Shown here piece by piece: positions 16,701 to 29,101 of a stretch of 64,000 nucleotides of DNA. The notes under the pieces are model-generated. The model ran no database searches. It was not told the origin of the DNA and saw nothing but the letters and a program-made list of their open reading frames with translations. The DNA comes from Mesodorylaimus sp. YZB2_4 (Eukaryota > Nematoda > Enoplea > Dorylaimida > Dorylaimidae). The stretch is taken from the NCBI GenBank assembly GCA_030248295.1, contig JASANH010001265.1:496001-560000 (forward strand), in the 5' to 3' direction. Numbering within the stretch: position 1 is the first letter of the stretch; each line of letters starts with the position of its first letter. A program made the translations under genes and the position numbers.

Positions 16701-19700
16701 GTCTTGAACGACGTTTTGCGAGAGGCCATGACTCGTCGAGAAACATTTGCTCACGATTGGGGGTCAGCTGTGTTTGGTAAGCTGTCTCTGATTTACTATA
16801 CCTGGGATTGGGATTTTCTGATGGCTTGACTGTTTTCAGTTACTAATCGTGATGGGACTGGAATGAATATTCCTGATGTCGATCAGTTTTTGGCAACGGA
16901 ACAATTGATGGCAGGAGGTAAAGTTGCTGATCATTTTTACTTATGAACTGGTGAAATCTTTCGCCTTCTAGGAACTTCACTCGGAGTTCTCGGGGCAACT
17001 CACCCGTTGTTGATTCGACATGCAGATTCTCCTGCATCGGGCGGTGGTATGGACGGTGGGCAAGGCCTATTAGGAACCATCAATGTTGGAGTACACGGAG
17101 GCGCAGCAGCAGGTGGACCTCGGCCGGTGCGGTTCCAAGTCGGACATCGACAAATGCCTGCAGGATTGATCCGTCAAGGCGCTGTACGTCATCGAACCTA
17201 TCGGTACATTGTAAACGCTCATCCTGGTGGAAATTCGCCAGCGATTTTGCAGAGGTATGATGGATTGATTTTTAGGGTTCGTACTGATCATACACATCCC
17301 TTATTGTAGATTGCTGGGTCCCGGCATCGCCCATGAATTGATCCATATTGCTCAACAGTTACCTGGCGGTCAAGGGTCAGCTCGATTCGTTATTACTGAC
17401 GATACGACGCGCACGTTGGAAAGTTATGATGTGAGTGACCTATTGACTGTGTGAAGGTTGTTTTAAAAGTAACGTAATTTCGGTTAGGAATCCGACTTTA
17501 ATGGATCGAACGTTGGCGGTCCCGTAACTAGTATTCCAAATGCTTTTCTGAGATATAGCGACGAGTCTCGTATCATTGACGGCGATAGTCTTCACTCATT
17601 GGTTACAGGTAATCAGAACGACGGACTCGTAAAACATATGCTTATATCTACTGTACTCCTGGACTTTTCTTAGTGCTGCGACGCGACTTGCTGGATGATT
17701 TGGTGGGATATCGGCAGACTGAATTTGATGAACGCAAAGAGAAAAGGAAGCAAATGGCCGATGAGGAAAAGAAGCAAAAAGAAAAGTCGGAGAAAGAAAG
17801 ACAGGAGAAGGAAGAGGCGAAACCGAAAACCGAGGACGCTGCTGGGACTAGCGCTGTTTCAGAAGCGAGTGTCGCCGTTTCAACAGAGCCAACCGCCGAG
17901 CAAACGGCGGAAGGCGAAGATCGGCCAGCCATGCTACAAGCTCAAGACGTGGGACAAGGCGAAGAGATTTGGCATTCTGCTTTGAGCGATTTGGAAAATG
18001 GCGATGCGTCGACTCGCCAGCCAACGAGCGTTGCAGAACCCAGTGCTGTCCCAGTTGACGCAGGTTCCGCATTGACAGCCACGTCGCCAACATTAGCTCA
18101 AATGACATCGCCAGTGACTTCGGATCGAGAATCGGATACGATGCAGATCGAACAGGATGGTCACTCGAATATCACCAATGCTAGCAACGTGACCATAAAT
18201 TCGTCAGGTACGTTTGACTGGGTTCATTTGTGGTTAGATGAGATTTTAGTCTGCACTAAATCTTTAGTCGCCTGTTGTCGCTATGCGGACACGCGATTGA
18301 CAAAATGGTGCGAAAGTGATGCGGGCGTTCTTTCAGCTCCCCTGCCCAAGTAGATGTAGGATGCGCTAGCCAATGCCCGAACAACGTCATGCACTGTTTT
18401 GTATCATTTTATTTTAGTGAGAATGTGTCAAAATATGGAGTGCTATCTCATTTCAGAAAGTGCTAGTCCTCAGCACGAAGAACAGGCTGTCATATCTCCT
18501 TCAGACCGAGCGCCAGCAAATGCCGAGGATTCAACTGGTGCAGCAGCTTCGACGGAATCCAATGAGCAACGAAATGCGCAAATGGAAACTTATCGCTCGA
18601 TTTTGGGAGGTAAGTTACCCTGCATGATGCAACTTGTGCCAAACTTACATTGTCTATCTCCTGTTTCAGACATTGAACTACCTGAGGGCGTCGATCCTGA
18701 ATTTCTAGCCGCTCTACCAGACAATATTCGTCAAGAAGTGATCGCTGATCAATTGCGACAACAACGGCTAAGACAACAAAATCAGCAGATTCGAGCTCAA
18801 CCGACTACTTCAGCAACCAGCACGAGTACCGCTGCTCCTGCAGTGTCTTCTATGGCTGCTGCTGGAGCTACTGGAGCTACTGGAGCTGCTGGACCTTCTG
18901 GAACTTCTGGAGCACCAACACCAGCGGCCGTGCCCGAAGTGTCTCCAGAATTCTTGGCTGCTTTGCCACCAGAACTTCAAGAAGAGGTATGGAAGTGTAT
19001 ACTTTGGTAAGCCTGCCTGTCTACATAACGATCGTGTGTTTTAGGTACTTACTCAACAGCGTTTGGCGCAGCAACAACAGCAGCAGCAGCAACAGCCCCC
19101 AGCTCCTGACGCAGCGTTCGATCCAGTGCAGTTTTTGGAAGCGTTGCCGCCTTCGTTGCGCCAACAGGTACTGGCGGACGCTGACGACAGCCAGTTAGCT
19201 TTACTGCCGCCACAGGTGGCCGCCGAAGCTAGACGCCTGCGGTCACAGATGGAACATCACCAAGCAGCACGGTTCGCCGCCATGTCCAGACAGTTTCCAT
19301 TCATGAGTTTGCTCCATCGAGGTCGTGACCCTGGTAAGAAAACACACTTTCTGAGGCTGAGGCGATGCCTGGGAAACGCCATGAGTTTCCAATATGCTGA
19401 GAGAGGAGATTCTTTTTTTGAACAATTAGGTATTCAATTTGATGTGTGGAAGCTTGACTATTTATAGGAACCCGCTATACTATGCGTCGTGCGCCAGGCG
19501 GTCGCGATAGTTCTAGCGCCAGTATGTACTTTCAACAAGCTACCGCTGCTCCAACATCGGCTGCAACGGCTGCTTCGACCCGTGGTCAACAACTGTTGGA
19601 TAAAGAAACTTTGGCGTCGTTGCTTTTGCTTTTCTTTTACGATGATCAGCGATTTAACGTGGGACGTCTTCATCGCATCATAAAAAGCTTGTGTTGTCAT

Positions 19701-22700
19701 CCACCGACTCGAGATTGGATCATTCGGTCCCTTTTTTCGATTTTGGAACAAACGAAGCAAGCAGTCGAATCAAACGCCAGTGCAGCGAGTGCCGGCTCAT
19801 CGAAGCCTACAACCGAAAGACCCGGATCTGCTGGAGTGGTTTGCGATATTCGTCCATCGGCTCAGACGTGGTTGAATTTGACATTAAACACGGCTTTGGG
19901 AAATCGGGCCGAGGTGTTTCAAGTGCGAAGAAACGCGGCATCTGGAAAGAAAACTGGTTTATTCGCTCCGCCAGCAACCATTCATGTTCATCCATTGGCT
20001 GCTCCGTCTGTTTGTCGGCACATCTTGGATACTCTGATTTCGTTGGCTAAAACTTTCCCATCACACTTTTTGCCTGAAAATTTGGCAAAGACTGTACCAG
20101 TGGCTGATGCAATGCCTATTGGGGAATCGACGCCTAATCAGGCGCATGGCACGCCGTCGAAATTTCAGTCAGGCGCGGCTGATGATCACTCAGGGCCGAT
20201 CGATGCATCAGATCCCTTAGCAACAGACTTTTGGGATGTTTTATTGCGTGTGGACTCAACAGCCGCAAGCAACTGGCAAAAACGTCCGAAAGCCGTTGCG
20301 AAGCCTCATTCATCAGGTCAGTTAGATATGGCTCACTATCGGACGATAGAAGATTCGCCCTTGGCGTATTTGCTGGCGACCCTGCGTCATCCGACTGTGA
20401 CTCACAGTGCTTCATTGACGGATCGTGTACTGCGTTTGGTGGCACTGGTTGCGAATGCCTTACCCGAAAATGCTGCCAAGATTGCCAGCGAACAGCAGGC
20501 GAATGCGACAGTCGGGGAGGCAAAGTCTGGTAGTGGAGCGCGGTTGGCATTGCAGAAACAACTGCAATATCTTGTCGAGGTAAGTGTTCTCAGGGACAAG
20601 TCAGAGTCGGGGCGGTGTGAATGAAATGCTCGGTTGTAGGTTGTGACTCGTGGCCAGTGTAGCGATGAGGGCTTGGAAGATGGGCGTGTTATCTTGGTGC
20701 AAATCGTGCGCTGTTTCCCATCGGAAACGCGAGAGGGCCTGTGTCAGTTATTGTTCGAGGCGTCTAGAAATTTGGGTTTGCAACTGCGTGATCAAATCAC
20801 TCGTTTGGTTTCGGAAATGGCAGCTATGAAGAAGGACGGGGAATCTGCGTCCACGAGCAGTCATCCAATCCTAACTCCCAAGGGAACTATTGTGGACAGG
20901 TAAGAGGAGAAGCTGTATTTTTTGAATCCGGATATGACTTCTTCGGCTTTTTAGGTACGGCGAAGGAGCTGTCGTGATCACAGCATCGGCATCAGCGGGG
21001 AGAACTGTGCAAAGTGCAACAGCGAAAGAATTGCAGCTGCCGTCAATGGTCGCCTTCACTCAGAAGAACTCGACGCAGCAGTGTTTGTTGCGAACCCTAA
21101 ATACGACGACGTTGTTGCGGGAGACCATTCGTCAACAACAGCAGCAGTTGCAACAACAGAAGTCTCAGACTCCAGCAGTAACTGAAGGCGTAGCTCCGAG
21201 CGGGGCTGATAATGCAGCTTCTCCTGCTGCTCCTGCTCCAGCTGCTGCTTTAGCCAGCGCTACCGCGTCAACGGATTCAATCGTGCCCATGGAAGCTGAA
21301 GAAGGTTTGTGAAGCATAGGAAAAGTATTTGTCATGTTAGCTCAAAATGGTACTTTTGATTTCAGTGAAAGCGCCATCAGTTTTGGAAACGGCTTTATTG
21401 AGTCAGCTGTTGAAGTTGGATGACCTGTGGGACGAATTGAGCATATGTTTGGCTCGTCTTCGAGAAGCGGCTGATCCACACGCCGTTTTGGTATTGCAGC
21501 CAGCTGTGGAGGCATTTTTCTTGGCGCACGCTGCAACCAGGAGTCAGCGCGAAGCGGTAAGAAAATACAGTTGAGACTTTCGCGGCAGATATTTGACTGT
21601 GTCATTTTAGGAGCGTCGTCGTCGTCTGACTGATGCAGCTCGATCAACCGAAACTATCGAGGCACCACCGTCGCCAGCTATTAATGAACGCAATCTGTCG
21701 GGTGGTATTACGCAGGACACATCGGTATATTCGTTATCGATGATGCAAGATTTGAGTCCAGACACTAGAAAGCTGCTTCGATTCGCTGGTAAGTTCTTGG
21801 TAACTTTGGTTTGGTTTGGTTAGGTTTCCTTTCTTTGGTCAGCTCTGTAGACCATAATCTCGAGGGTGTGTGGGTTCGATTCCCATTCAAGGGTCATGTT
21901 TTTATTGTGTTTCTGTTCCTATTTCTCGATTCAAATATGAGTCATTTCTTTTATTTAAACTTGTCAATTCATTTAATTAGGATACGTATTGCTAGAATCG
22001 AAAGGTTCTTGTTCTTAAGGAGTCTTCCTTGTCTCAACTAAATTTTCTCGTTTAGATGAGCATCGAACTGTATTGAATCAAATACTGCGCCAATCCTCGG
22101 CACATCTGACTGAAGGACCTTTCGCCGTGCTGGTGGATTATCCTCGCATGTTGGACTTCGATGTGAAAAGACGCTACTACAGGCGAGAATTGGAACGTTT
22201 GGACGAGGGCACTCGGTGAGGGATCCGTTTATTATTTCTGGGTTCATTTAAGATTCAATGATGTTTATGTTTTTAGTCGTGACGACGTGGCTGTCCGCGT
22301 TCGCCGCGAGCATGTTTTTCAAGAAAGTTTCCGAGAATTGTTCCGATTACGCCCGCATGAATGGAAGAGCAGATTCTACATTATTTTTGAAGGTATGAAT
22401 TTGAAATTTTGCCTTGAAGAATTTGCAGAAGTGTATTTTTAAATTTCAGGTGAGGAGGGCCAGGATGCTGGAGGGTTACTTCGAGAATGGTACTCGATCA
22501 TAACGAGGGATATATTTAATCCGAATTACGCTTTATTCATGACGTCGCCTGGTGATCGCGTGACTTACATGATCAATCCGTCTTCCTACGTCAATCATGA
22601 ACATCTCGATTATTTCAAGGTGAGCATTTTGAAATTGCTGCACTTTCGTTGGCTGACCGTGATTGTTCTATTTCAGTTCGTTGGTCGTATTATTGCCAAA

Positions 22701-23720
22701 GCGGTTTATGACAACAAATTATTGGATTGCTATTTTACTCGGGCCTTTTACAAGCACATTTTGGGCAAGGCTGTCAAGTACACGGATTTGGAATCGGAAG
22801 ATCCGGATTATTATCAATCGTTGGTCTATTTATTGGAGAATCCAGTCGATCAGTTGGGATACGAACTGACGTTTAGCTTGGAGGTAAGATAAGGTTTAAG
22901 TAATTTCGCGATGGACTAGATATTTTTTGTGTTTGTAGGTGGAAGAATTTGGCGTGCGTGAAGTGCGAGACTTAAAATCGAATGGGCGTAATATTCTGGT
23001 AACTGACGAAAATAAGGAGGAATATGTGCGGCTGGTGTGTCAAATGAAGATGACGGGTAAGATATGGTCTGCTGGACTGGTCTGGCTCATTTAAGAACGC
23101 TGTGTTGGTCTTCGCAGGAGCTATCAGGCAGCAATTGACTGCGTTCTTGGATGGTTTCTACGACATTATACCGAAACACTTGATCGCAATTTTCAACGAA
23201 CAGGAACTGGAATTGTTGATCAGTGGCTTGCCTACGATCGATATTGATGATTTGCAACAGAATACGGAGTACCATAAGTATACAAAGAATTCGACTCAGG
23301 TGAGCGAGGTTGCGTTAGTTTTACATAGATTAGCATTTCCCACTGCTGTTTTTTATGTTTACAGATTCAATGGTTCTGGCGTGCTCTGCGCTCTTTCGAA
23401 CAAGCTGATATGGCCAAGTTCTTGCAGTTCGTGACCGGCACGTCAAAAGTGCCTTTGCAAGGGTTTGCGTCGTTGGAAGGAATGCACGGTGTTCAAAAAT
23501 TCCAGATTCATCGCGATGACAGGTCGACGGATCGTTTGCCTGCTGCTCATACTTGGTGAGTCCTTTTTTAATGACAGCTAGCCCGGGGACTCTAGTTGGC
23601 TGTTTTGTATTTTCTAGTTTCAACCAATTGGATCTGCCGGCGTACGAATCGTACGATAAGTTGAAACATATGCTTCTGACAGCCATAAGAGAGTGCAGCG
23701 AAGGATTTGGATTTGCTTAA
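4710..23720 (+). CDS. HUWE1: HUWE1 / EEL-1 HECT-type E3 ubiquitin ligase (giant, multi-exon)
   Basis: A long chain of exons, mostly parted by 45-70 bp introns, follows human HUWE1 end to end. The start is chosen at ATG 4710 ([15 protein letters not shown], donor after 4754), which resembles the human N-terminus. The armadillo-like region includes [20 protein letters not shown] (about 5600) and [20 protein letters not shown] (about 8650). A UBA domain lies near 12440-12530 ([17 protein letters not shown]) and a UIM near 12640-12680 ([13 protein letters not shown]). The WWE domain is at about 13710-13880, an acidic tract at 16370-16570, and three ubiquitin-binding motifs ([49 protein letters not shown]) at 18670-19160. 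The HECT domain occupies about 22450-23720; its catalytic Cys, in AHTCFNQLDLP, has its codon split by an intron (TG at 23554-23555, T at 23618). The stop is at 23718-23720. The family polyubiquitinates targets such as p53, MCL1 and MYC in mammals. Intron hosts are listed separately. Confidence 0.95.
6154..6174 (+). repeat. Poly-C homopolymer in a HUWE1 intron
   Basis: A run of 21 C residues lies in an intron after the exon ending near 6090. Similar C/G runs occur at 46930, 48026-48038 and 59691-59709. Length is likely unstable or uncertain in assembly. Confidence 0.9.
6593..7690 (+). other. Long (about 1.1 kb) HUWE1 intron, no internal gene recognised
   Basis: The exon coding [10 protein letters not shown] ends near 6592, and the next recognised exon ([19 protein letters not shown]) starts at about 7692 after a TTTAG acceptor. 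The intervening 1.1 kb is far longer than neighbouring introns. I looked for box C/D or H/ACA signatures and for coding exons and found none that I could support. Confidence 0.6.
8770..8819 (+). ncRNA. Strong hairpin in HUWE1 intron 8745-8984 (candidate structured ncRNA)
   Basis: The 50-nt stretch folds on itself. Outer stem GCGTTCA/TGAACGC is followed by one C-A mismatch, then ACAAGGC/GCCTTGT, a small T versus CGC bulge, GGAAAA/TTTTCC, and a 4-nt ATCA loop. The arms are about 22-24 nt. The hairpin starts 26 nt after the 5' splice site of a 240-bp intron. A second stem-loop (CCAGGT...ACCTGG, about 8850-8885) follows, with an ATATAA that fits the H-box consensus between them. This could be an H/ACA snoRNA, a miRNA-like hairpin or a small palindromic transposon remnant. 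The ACA box is not clear, so the class is undecided. Confidence 0.35.
9209..9268 (+). ncRNA. Intronic box C/D snoRNA candidate A
   Basis: Within HUWE1 intron 9163-9338 (176 bp) a perfect C box ATGATGA (9209-9215) is followed by a guide-like segment containing ACTAGAGTC, a degenerate D' element, a C'-like TGACGTA, and a D box CTGA (9265-9268). The D box ends 70 nt before the 3' splice site at 9338, a placement favoured by intronic box C/D snoRNAs in animals. The C-box and guide block is nearly identical to candidate B in a different intron. From memory, ACTAGAGTC is complementary to the conserved 28S/25S rRNA segment GACUCUAGU, a region with known 2'-O-methylations. Terminal stems are weak. 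Ends are approximate; only the C-to-D span is given. Confidence 0.7.
10477..10535 (+). ncRNA. Intronic box C/D snoRNA candidate B (paralogue of A)
   Basis: Within HUWE1 intron 10436-10606 (171 bp) a perfect C box GTGATGA (10477-10483) precedes the same guide block as candidate A, then a C'-like ATGACGTA and a D box CTGA (10532-10535). The D box ends 71 nt before the 3' splice site (10606), matching the 70 nt of copy A. Conservation is high from the C box through the first guide and again over TTTGCTCA just before the D box, and lower between and outside. That is the pattern expected of two snoRNA paralogues rather than a chance intron duplication. Confidence 0.7.
21813..21895 (+). repeat. tRNA-like (SINE-type) sequence in a HUWE1 intron
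   Basis: The intron 21790-22054 contains a perfect pol III B box, GGTTCGATTCC (21873-21883). It is preceded by an A-box-like TGGTCAGCTCTGTAGACC whose ends can pair (GGTC/GACC). A T arm can be drawn (TGGG/CCCA), but acceptor stems do not pair well. This fits an eroded tRNA or a tRNA-derived SINE better than a functional tRNA. The intron is otherwise without recognisable content. Confidence 0.4.
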
Positions 23721-24224
23721 TGCATACTAATGCGATTTTGAGTTTCGGTCATTCTTTTTCGCTTATTTAGATTTTTGGTTTGTTTTCGTCGTTTCCTGTA
23801 CTCGTTGCGCATAGTCTTCTCGATGTATGCGCGTGTACGATACACCAGTATGTAACGTATTAACAAGGAAAGGCGAGCTGGCGTGACTGATGGTGAGGTG
23901 TATGTTTGTCAAATGCGTTTATGGGAGCGTTGTTTTGGAAAAGTGAATTTATTTGCGTGGATTACTTTTTGGGCTGCTTTTTTTCGTATTATAACCTCAA
24001 ATGAATCAAAATGCAAGAAGTGGAATAAGACTGGTTTTATTGGCCAGACTTCACAGATATGGTGCGTAGGCTATGCACGTGTGCGGTAACAAGAGTACAA
24101 CACATCACTCGTATACCGAATAGACATTCCTTTAACGTACACCAAAGTACGGAACCCTGGTTCCTGCGTGACAAATTGCAAGAACAACAAATAACATGGA
24201 AAGTGGCAAGTGTCACACGAGTGT
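23721..24224. other. Convergent 3' intergenic region, HUWE1 and STAC-like gene
   Basis: The 504 bp between two stop codons should hold both 3' UTRs. A minus-strand AATAAA at 24036-24041 lies about 185 nt past the STAC-like stop and is the best poly(A) signal for that gene. No clear AATAAA was found for HUWE1, and there are no other genes. Confidence 0.5.
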
Positions 24225-27200
24225 TTAGTCTAGACACATCAAGTACTGGATAGGACAGTTAATGCGGTGGTCGTGCTCTGTGCGAATCTCGACCAAGCCG
24301 TCGGGCTCCGCATGTTGAGCGAAAACGATCTGAAATGGGCGAAAATGCGAGGCTGGGCCAGGCAGACTTCACGAAAGGGCTGGGCTGTTCTTTCACCTTT
24401 TGAGACTATACCACAGCATAAGAGCAGAACTGCAGACCTCGGACAGACTTTTGGTAGGATCACCTGACCAGCTGTTTGTGGTGTGACCTAAATGAGAGGA
24501 CAAAATGTCTAGCGCGTACCTGATCTCTATATAGACGTAGACTCTTGCTGCCATCCCACAAGTTCAGATTTTGTACCACTTGCATGACACGCTCGTTGGA
24601 ATGAATATGTGCCACGCAAGTGGATGGAAATATACCGATACGCCCCATTATGTTCTGCCCTTGCCACCAGTCCGGATCTCCAGTCTCGAATACAAATACT
24701 CTTTCACCAACACTAAACAAAAGACTGTATGATTATCGATTTTCAATCTGATTCGATAGTGATCATACCCCAGATCAATCTCTTCCGGAAATTTGGCATG
24801 ATGATCGTGTGTGACCGCGTAGGAACTCGATGGCAACACGAGTGTCGAGCCGCAGTACTAAAAAGGTCACGATGGGTAGGTGTCCTGTTATTGACGTTGA
24901 CAAAGCCTAGCTGCCTCGTTCCCAGACCCCCGTTTCGCTCATCGTCAGCCGTGTTTTTCCCTCTTTCACGTGGGAGTGCTGAAGTGTCAGACAAATGTCA
25001 CGGACCTAAAAATAAGCCTCGTATTTCTGGCCTAATCATTTTGCCTCCCTCCGTGCCTCTTTTTTATGTCAGGGGGGCTACATACCTCATGCCCATTGAC
25101 AATCAAACTCAATTTTGCACGCATGTCATAAAGGTTTGACTGACGCACCTGTGATGGACACGGTGAGCACGATGTGCTACTTGGATCGGCGCCATCATCG
25201 GACACGTCCAACGAACTGTTTTTGCACGGCCGCACCTTCAAAACACGACGACCCACTGGACTGTATCCGCTGGCAGCACCGCCTGAAAGAGTGTCTAATC
25301 AATATGGATAAGAATAAAAAATGCATGGGCGTAAAACAGAGACCACAAGAAATAGCTCTCGCATGAGAAATTTTATGGTTGGGTGACTGGAAAAATAATC
25401 TTTTATGCAGAGTTTACTCCAAGCAGAATGATTAGTCCTGGTCATGGATATGTGTTTTAGAATCCGATGGGGAGTCTGCCCTAGGACTTACCCTTCGATC
25501 GAACTTTGGCGCCTGGACAGTCCAAAGACAAACTTTTCATTTTCGAATCTAATTTGGGCGGTCGACGTTGTCCCGTCGTAGCTGAACAACAAAGCACTTT
25601 GCAGATCAGACATGCCTTTTGTCTCAATCTGTCGTCTGCTTACTTTTCGACGACGTGGCAGTAGCGGCCGGTGTCGCGATCGATGGGCGCCTAAACTCGG
25701 TTTCTTGAGATTCTGTGGATTTCTGAGCCACTAAGCTCGGAGTTGAACTGACTGAAAGAGAAAATATGAGACGATGCGCATTTTATCGGAGCATGCTCAC
25801 TTACCAGCTTGCATGCGCGCTGGACTGTTGCGCAGCGATTTTGTGCTTCCATTGTTGGCCGCAGTGCTCGAACCATAACCCGATGAACTGCCGTAACTGG
25901 TAGCCGATGCTGACGATGGCATTTTACACCAAGCCAAGCGATTCACTGTCAGTTCGCGCTAAAAGAAGAAACTAATTGCCTGAGGCTCAGGAAAAGCGTG
26001 AAAGTAGGTTTGAAAAGACAGTGCTCATATTGGTCAGGCGACAGATAAAAGACCGTACGAGTGATCCACTTCCAGATCCAGGCCTGCTGGCGTGACTCAA
26101 TAGACTAATATTCGTAGCGGCTCGTCTGGGCGCAACTGGTGTCTTGGATCGAGGTCCTTCAGTCCGTTTTGGCAAATCACTCAAATCGACCGACTGTTGC
26201 GAGCGAAAGAAGGAGAACAAGCCGCTGGAGCGATCGTGGGATCGTCGCCGATTCATGTTGATAACCAAGAGATCGTGACCGACCGACCACCCGAGGAAAA
26301 GGAAAGAGAAGGAATGAACTCGAGCAAAAGAAGTTAGTCGAGAATAAATGGTGAAGTTCGCACTAAAACCCTTCGTCTCGCATTCCTCCGAGCATAAATG
26401 TAATTTAGTCTGCTTCAATATGTTCTCACTCGTGTATACATTCGGCCATTGTGCAACCGGGTCTTGTGCGGGGAGAACTTGAACCGTATCAATCAAAAAG
26501 CATATTTGCGCTATGAAAAATGAACAGAAAAGACCAGAGCCGTGCGAAAAAGAAAATAAATGAATGGTCTTTCATGAAAAAGACCTAAGGAGCTCTTTTC
26601 TTACCATTGAATCGCTGGGTGTCAGATCTCTCGGACTGCACGCATTCAGTCCGACGGGAGATGGCGTCGAAGCCACGCTCATTCGTCGACTACTGGCCAT
26701 TCGATTGGCTTCTTTCAAAGCCAAATAGATAGGATCGACGACGACGGTCGGTTGCTGGTGCTGAGCAAGACCCTGGATAGCCTCTTCTTCTTCGTCGTCT
26801 TCTTGGGCCGCGTTGAAACGAATCTGTTGATAATACTCCTCAGGAGTAGTTGATTTTTGTTTCCGTAACAGAAACTTGGGTTTTTGAGCCTAAAATGGAT
26901 GTAACTCGATAAGTTTAAAAATACTTTTGACTGAAAATATGTCAGTGACAATTGTTTTCTCGTTCCATTAACAATGCCTGTCATGGAGACACCCTCAGTA
27001 AGCTGCGTACAAAGTTAAAAATAAGACATCGGGAAAAGGCTGAAACACAAGAAGCTTTGGGTCTTAAAAGAATGCGTTGATCGATATCTTCGTTTGGTAT
27101 TCGCTCAATGAACCTGCACTTATGCAGTGAATGCGAGAGAGGGGGAGGGAATACAGCAGGCGAACGGGAGGGGACAGGAAGGAAATGGGAGATTGTGCAT

Positions 27201-27884
27201 TTGATTACTGCCCACTTTCGACGTTTTAGCAAGCTCTTTGAAGAAGAAATCAAAAAACTTATTGACTTTGGAAATGATAGCCACAAAGAAATTGGGCGAG
27301 CATGCGAGAACACCTTTCGGTCATAAGTTTTCAGTAACCCGACCCCCGTGTTGACAAGGGACTTGAAAATAAGTAAGAAAGTTAGGCATGGATATGAAGG
27401 ACAGCTATAGCTTAACGTAAGCTCATCCCCTGGAGTGTCGCTAGTGAACTTCTGAAGCACCTGACAAAATCCCGTCACTGAGTTAACGCATTCTCGGTGC
27501 ACCACCGTTTGGCAATATTGACATTTGACAAAGCACGACTCGTCCTCCTCGTCCCCGTCACTCTCTTCACCTAAAACAATAAAACACAAGTGCACATGGA
27601 CATACCTTGGCGTACGAGGTGGGATTGCTAGGAAGGGTGGCTCTTCTGACGTAAGCCGGATGTCCGTTGATGGAGCTGGTGGACGAGGACACCTTTCGTC
27701 TTTGCTCATAGAAGTGTGGCGACTGGCAGTCCCTGTTGGCTACAGCTGTTCCACTGTACGGGCCATCTTGGGATACAGTCTCATTATTGGCGAATGAATG
27801 ACGTCGAAAATAGAATTCGTTAGTTAAACGAGCGATTTGTGGATGCGGCAAAGGCTCGCCGAATGATGATCGTCTGGCATCCAT
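24225..27884 (-). CDS. STAC-like protein: cysteine-rich zinc motif plus tandem C-terminal SH3 region
   Basis: Downstream exons join in consistent phase: 26051-26256, 25804-25959, 25644-25751, 25492-25581, 25149-25282, 24769-24857, 24520-24712 and 24225-24329, ending TAA at 24225-24227. The first SH3 is split over two exons (SYAVTHDHHAKFPEEIDLG, then VGERVFVFETGDPDWWQG and RIGIFPSTCV). It is followed by a second, divergent SH3-like part (NERVMQVVQNLNL, then IVFAQHAEPDGLVEI). This layout matches the C-terminus of STAC adaptors, which bind voltage-gated calcium channels at membranes. Upstream exons 26604-26890 (with DPIYLALKE, like STAC DPVYETL) and about 27465-27572 carry CQYCQTVVHRECVNSVTGFC, the second half of a C1 finger (CX2CX4HX2CX7C); I could not find its first half. 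Possible starts are at 27884 (MDARRSSFGEP) and 26256 (MNRRRSHDRSSG). Exon joins above 26256 are unresolved, and alternative promoters are likely. Confidence 0.6.
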
Positions 27885-29101
27885 TCGTTTTAGTTAGCGC
27901 GTGCCAGGCGGCGGTGTTTTCTACGATTGCTTCAAATGTGACAAATGCTTGGTTTTGAAACGAAGAACGATAAGTGTATCTAAATGGTGGAGCAAGGAGA
28001 AAAAGAGGAGAGAATTGACAAGCAATGTCAAAACACCGTCTTCAAATAAACACGCTCAGAAAGGGAGACACGAAAGCTTTTAGTCGTTTCGCTTCAGTTC
28101 TCGCTTCTGGGCGCAAACGAAACGGTTTCGTTCAAAAACACGTCCAATGTAACCGAGATACGTTGAAAAAGCTTATGATTGTATGGCAAATTAAGAAAGA
28201 CGTTGGAACAGCGTGCCTCAACTGCCCGCCGGGGCTAAGTTTCAAGGCATTAGCTCAATGTACATATTTTTGTCCATACTCGCGCCGTAGTCGGCTTTTT
28301 AATAAGGGCGATCCTAATAAAAACTAGGGCCCCACACACCGTCCGCTCATCTAACCGCCCTAAACGGGACTAGAATAGGCTGCTGTCCGCCATGGCCTAA
28401 CTATAGTACAGATATGGCTGAAAGGTTGGACGCGTGAGGCAGTTACAAACGAGCTTGAGCTCCGCTTGGTTAGAGTTATTAGAAGGCAAAGTCGAAGAGG
28501 CTTGCTTCCTTGGCGACCTCATATTGAATCGTAGGAACGTCAATTTTTCGCCTACTCCATTCGCATTTGTGGACAAGAGCTAAGAAAAGCATCTCGAGCA
28601 GAACTAACGATAAGACTTCCTCAATTCACAAAGAGAGGACCTTACGATCGAGCCAACCTTGGCCTAGCTAATGACCGAAGGCCGAACCAAACCAGAATCT
28701 GACACCGACTAAATTATGACAAACGGAGAGACGGAGGCAAAATCAATCAAAATTCCTACCTAATGAAGACATAAGAAACACGATTATCGCAAACCAATCC
28801 CCTCGACACTCTGTGACGACAATAGGGCTTCATAAATGTCATCTATTCGAATCTTAGAATTCAATCACCTTTGATAAGATGTAGATTGTAAATGAAGCTT
28901 ATTACATTTTCTTCCCAATGAATAAACTCAATTTACGTTTTCTAACCGATGGGCTAAAGCTTGTAAATATGTTCAAAGGCCATTTTATGATTGAAAAAAC
29001 ATGCTTGTCTTAGTTTGAATCCAATTTAATTTTCCCTTCACCAGAATGTGAGAGTAATTTCATAGAAATCCATTGCACATGTCGTACGTAAACACTTACC
29101 G
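27885..29101. other. 1.2 kb without a recognised exon (intron or intergenic)
   Basis: This separates the ATG at 27884 from the exon 29102-29209. I searched the minus strand for the missing first half of a C1 zinc finger (H-x12-C-x2-C) and found no open frame with it. It may be a long intron or the space between two genes. Confidence 0.4.

Noticed and set aside
27892..27990. Minus-strand segment resembling the first half of a C1 finger (KPSICHI) after a good acceptor
   Set aside because: A TGA stands where the second Cys would be, spacing to the His is wrong, and stops follow; probably chance.
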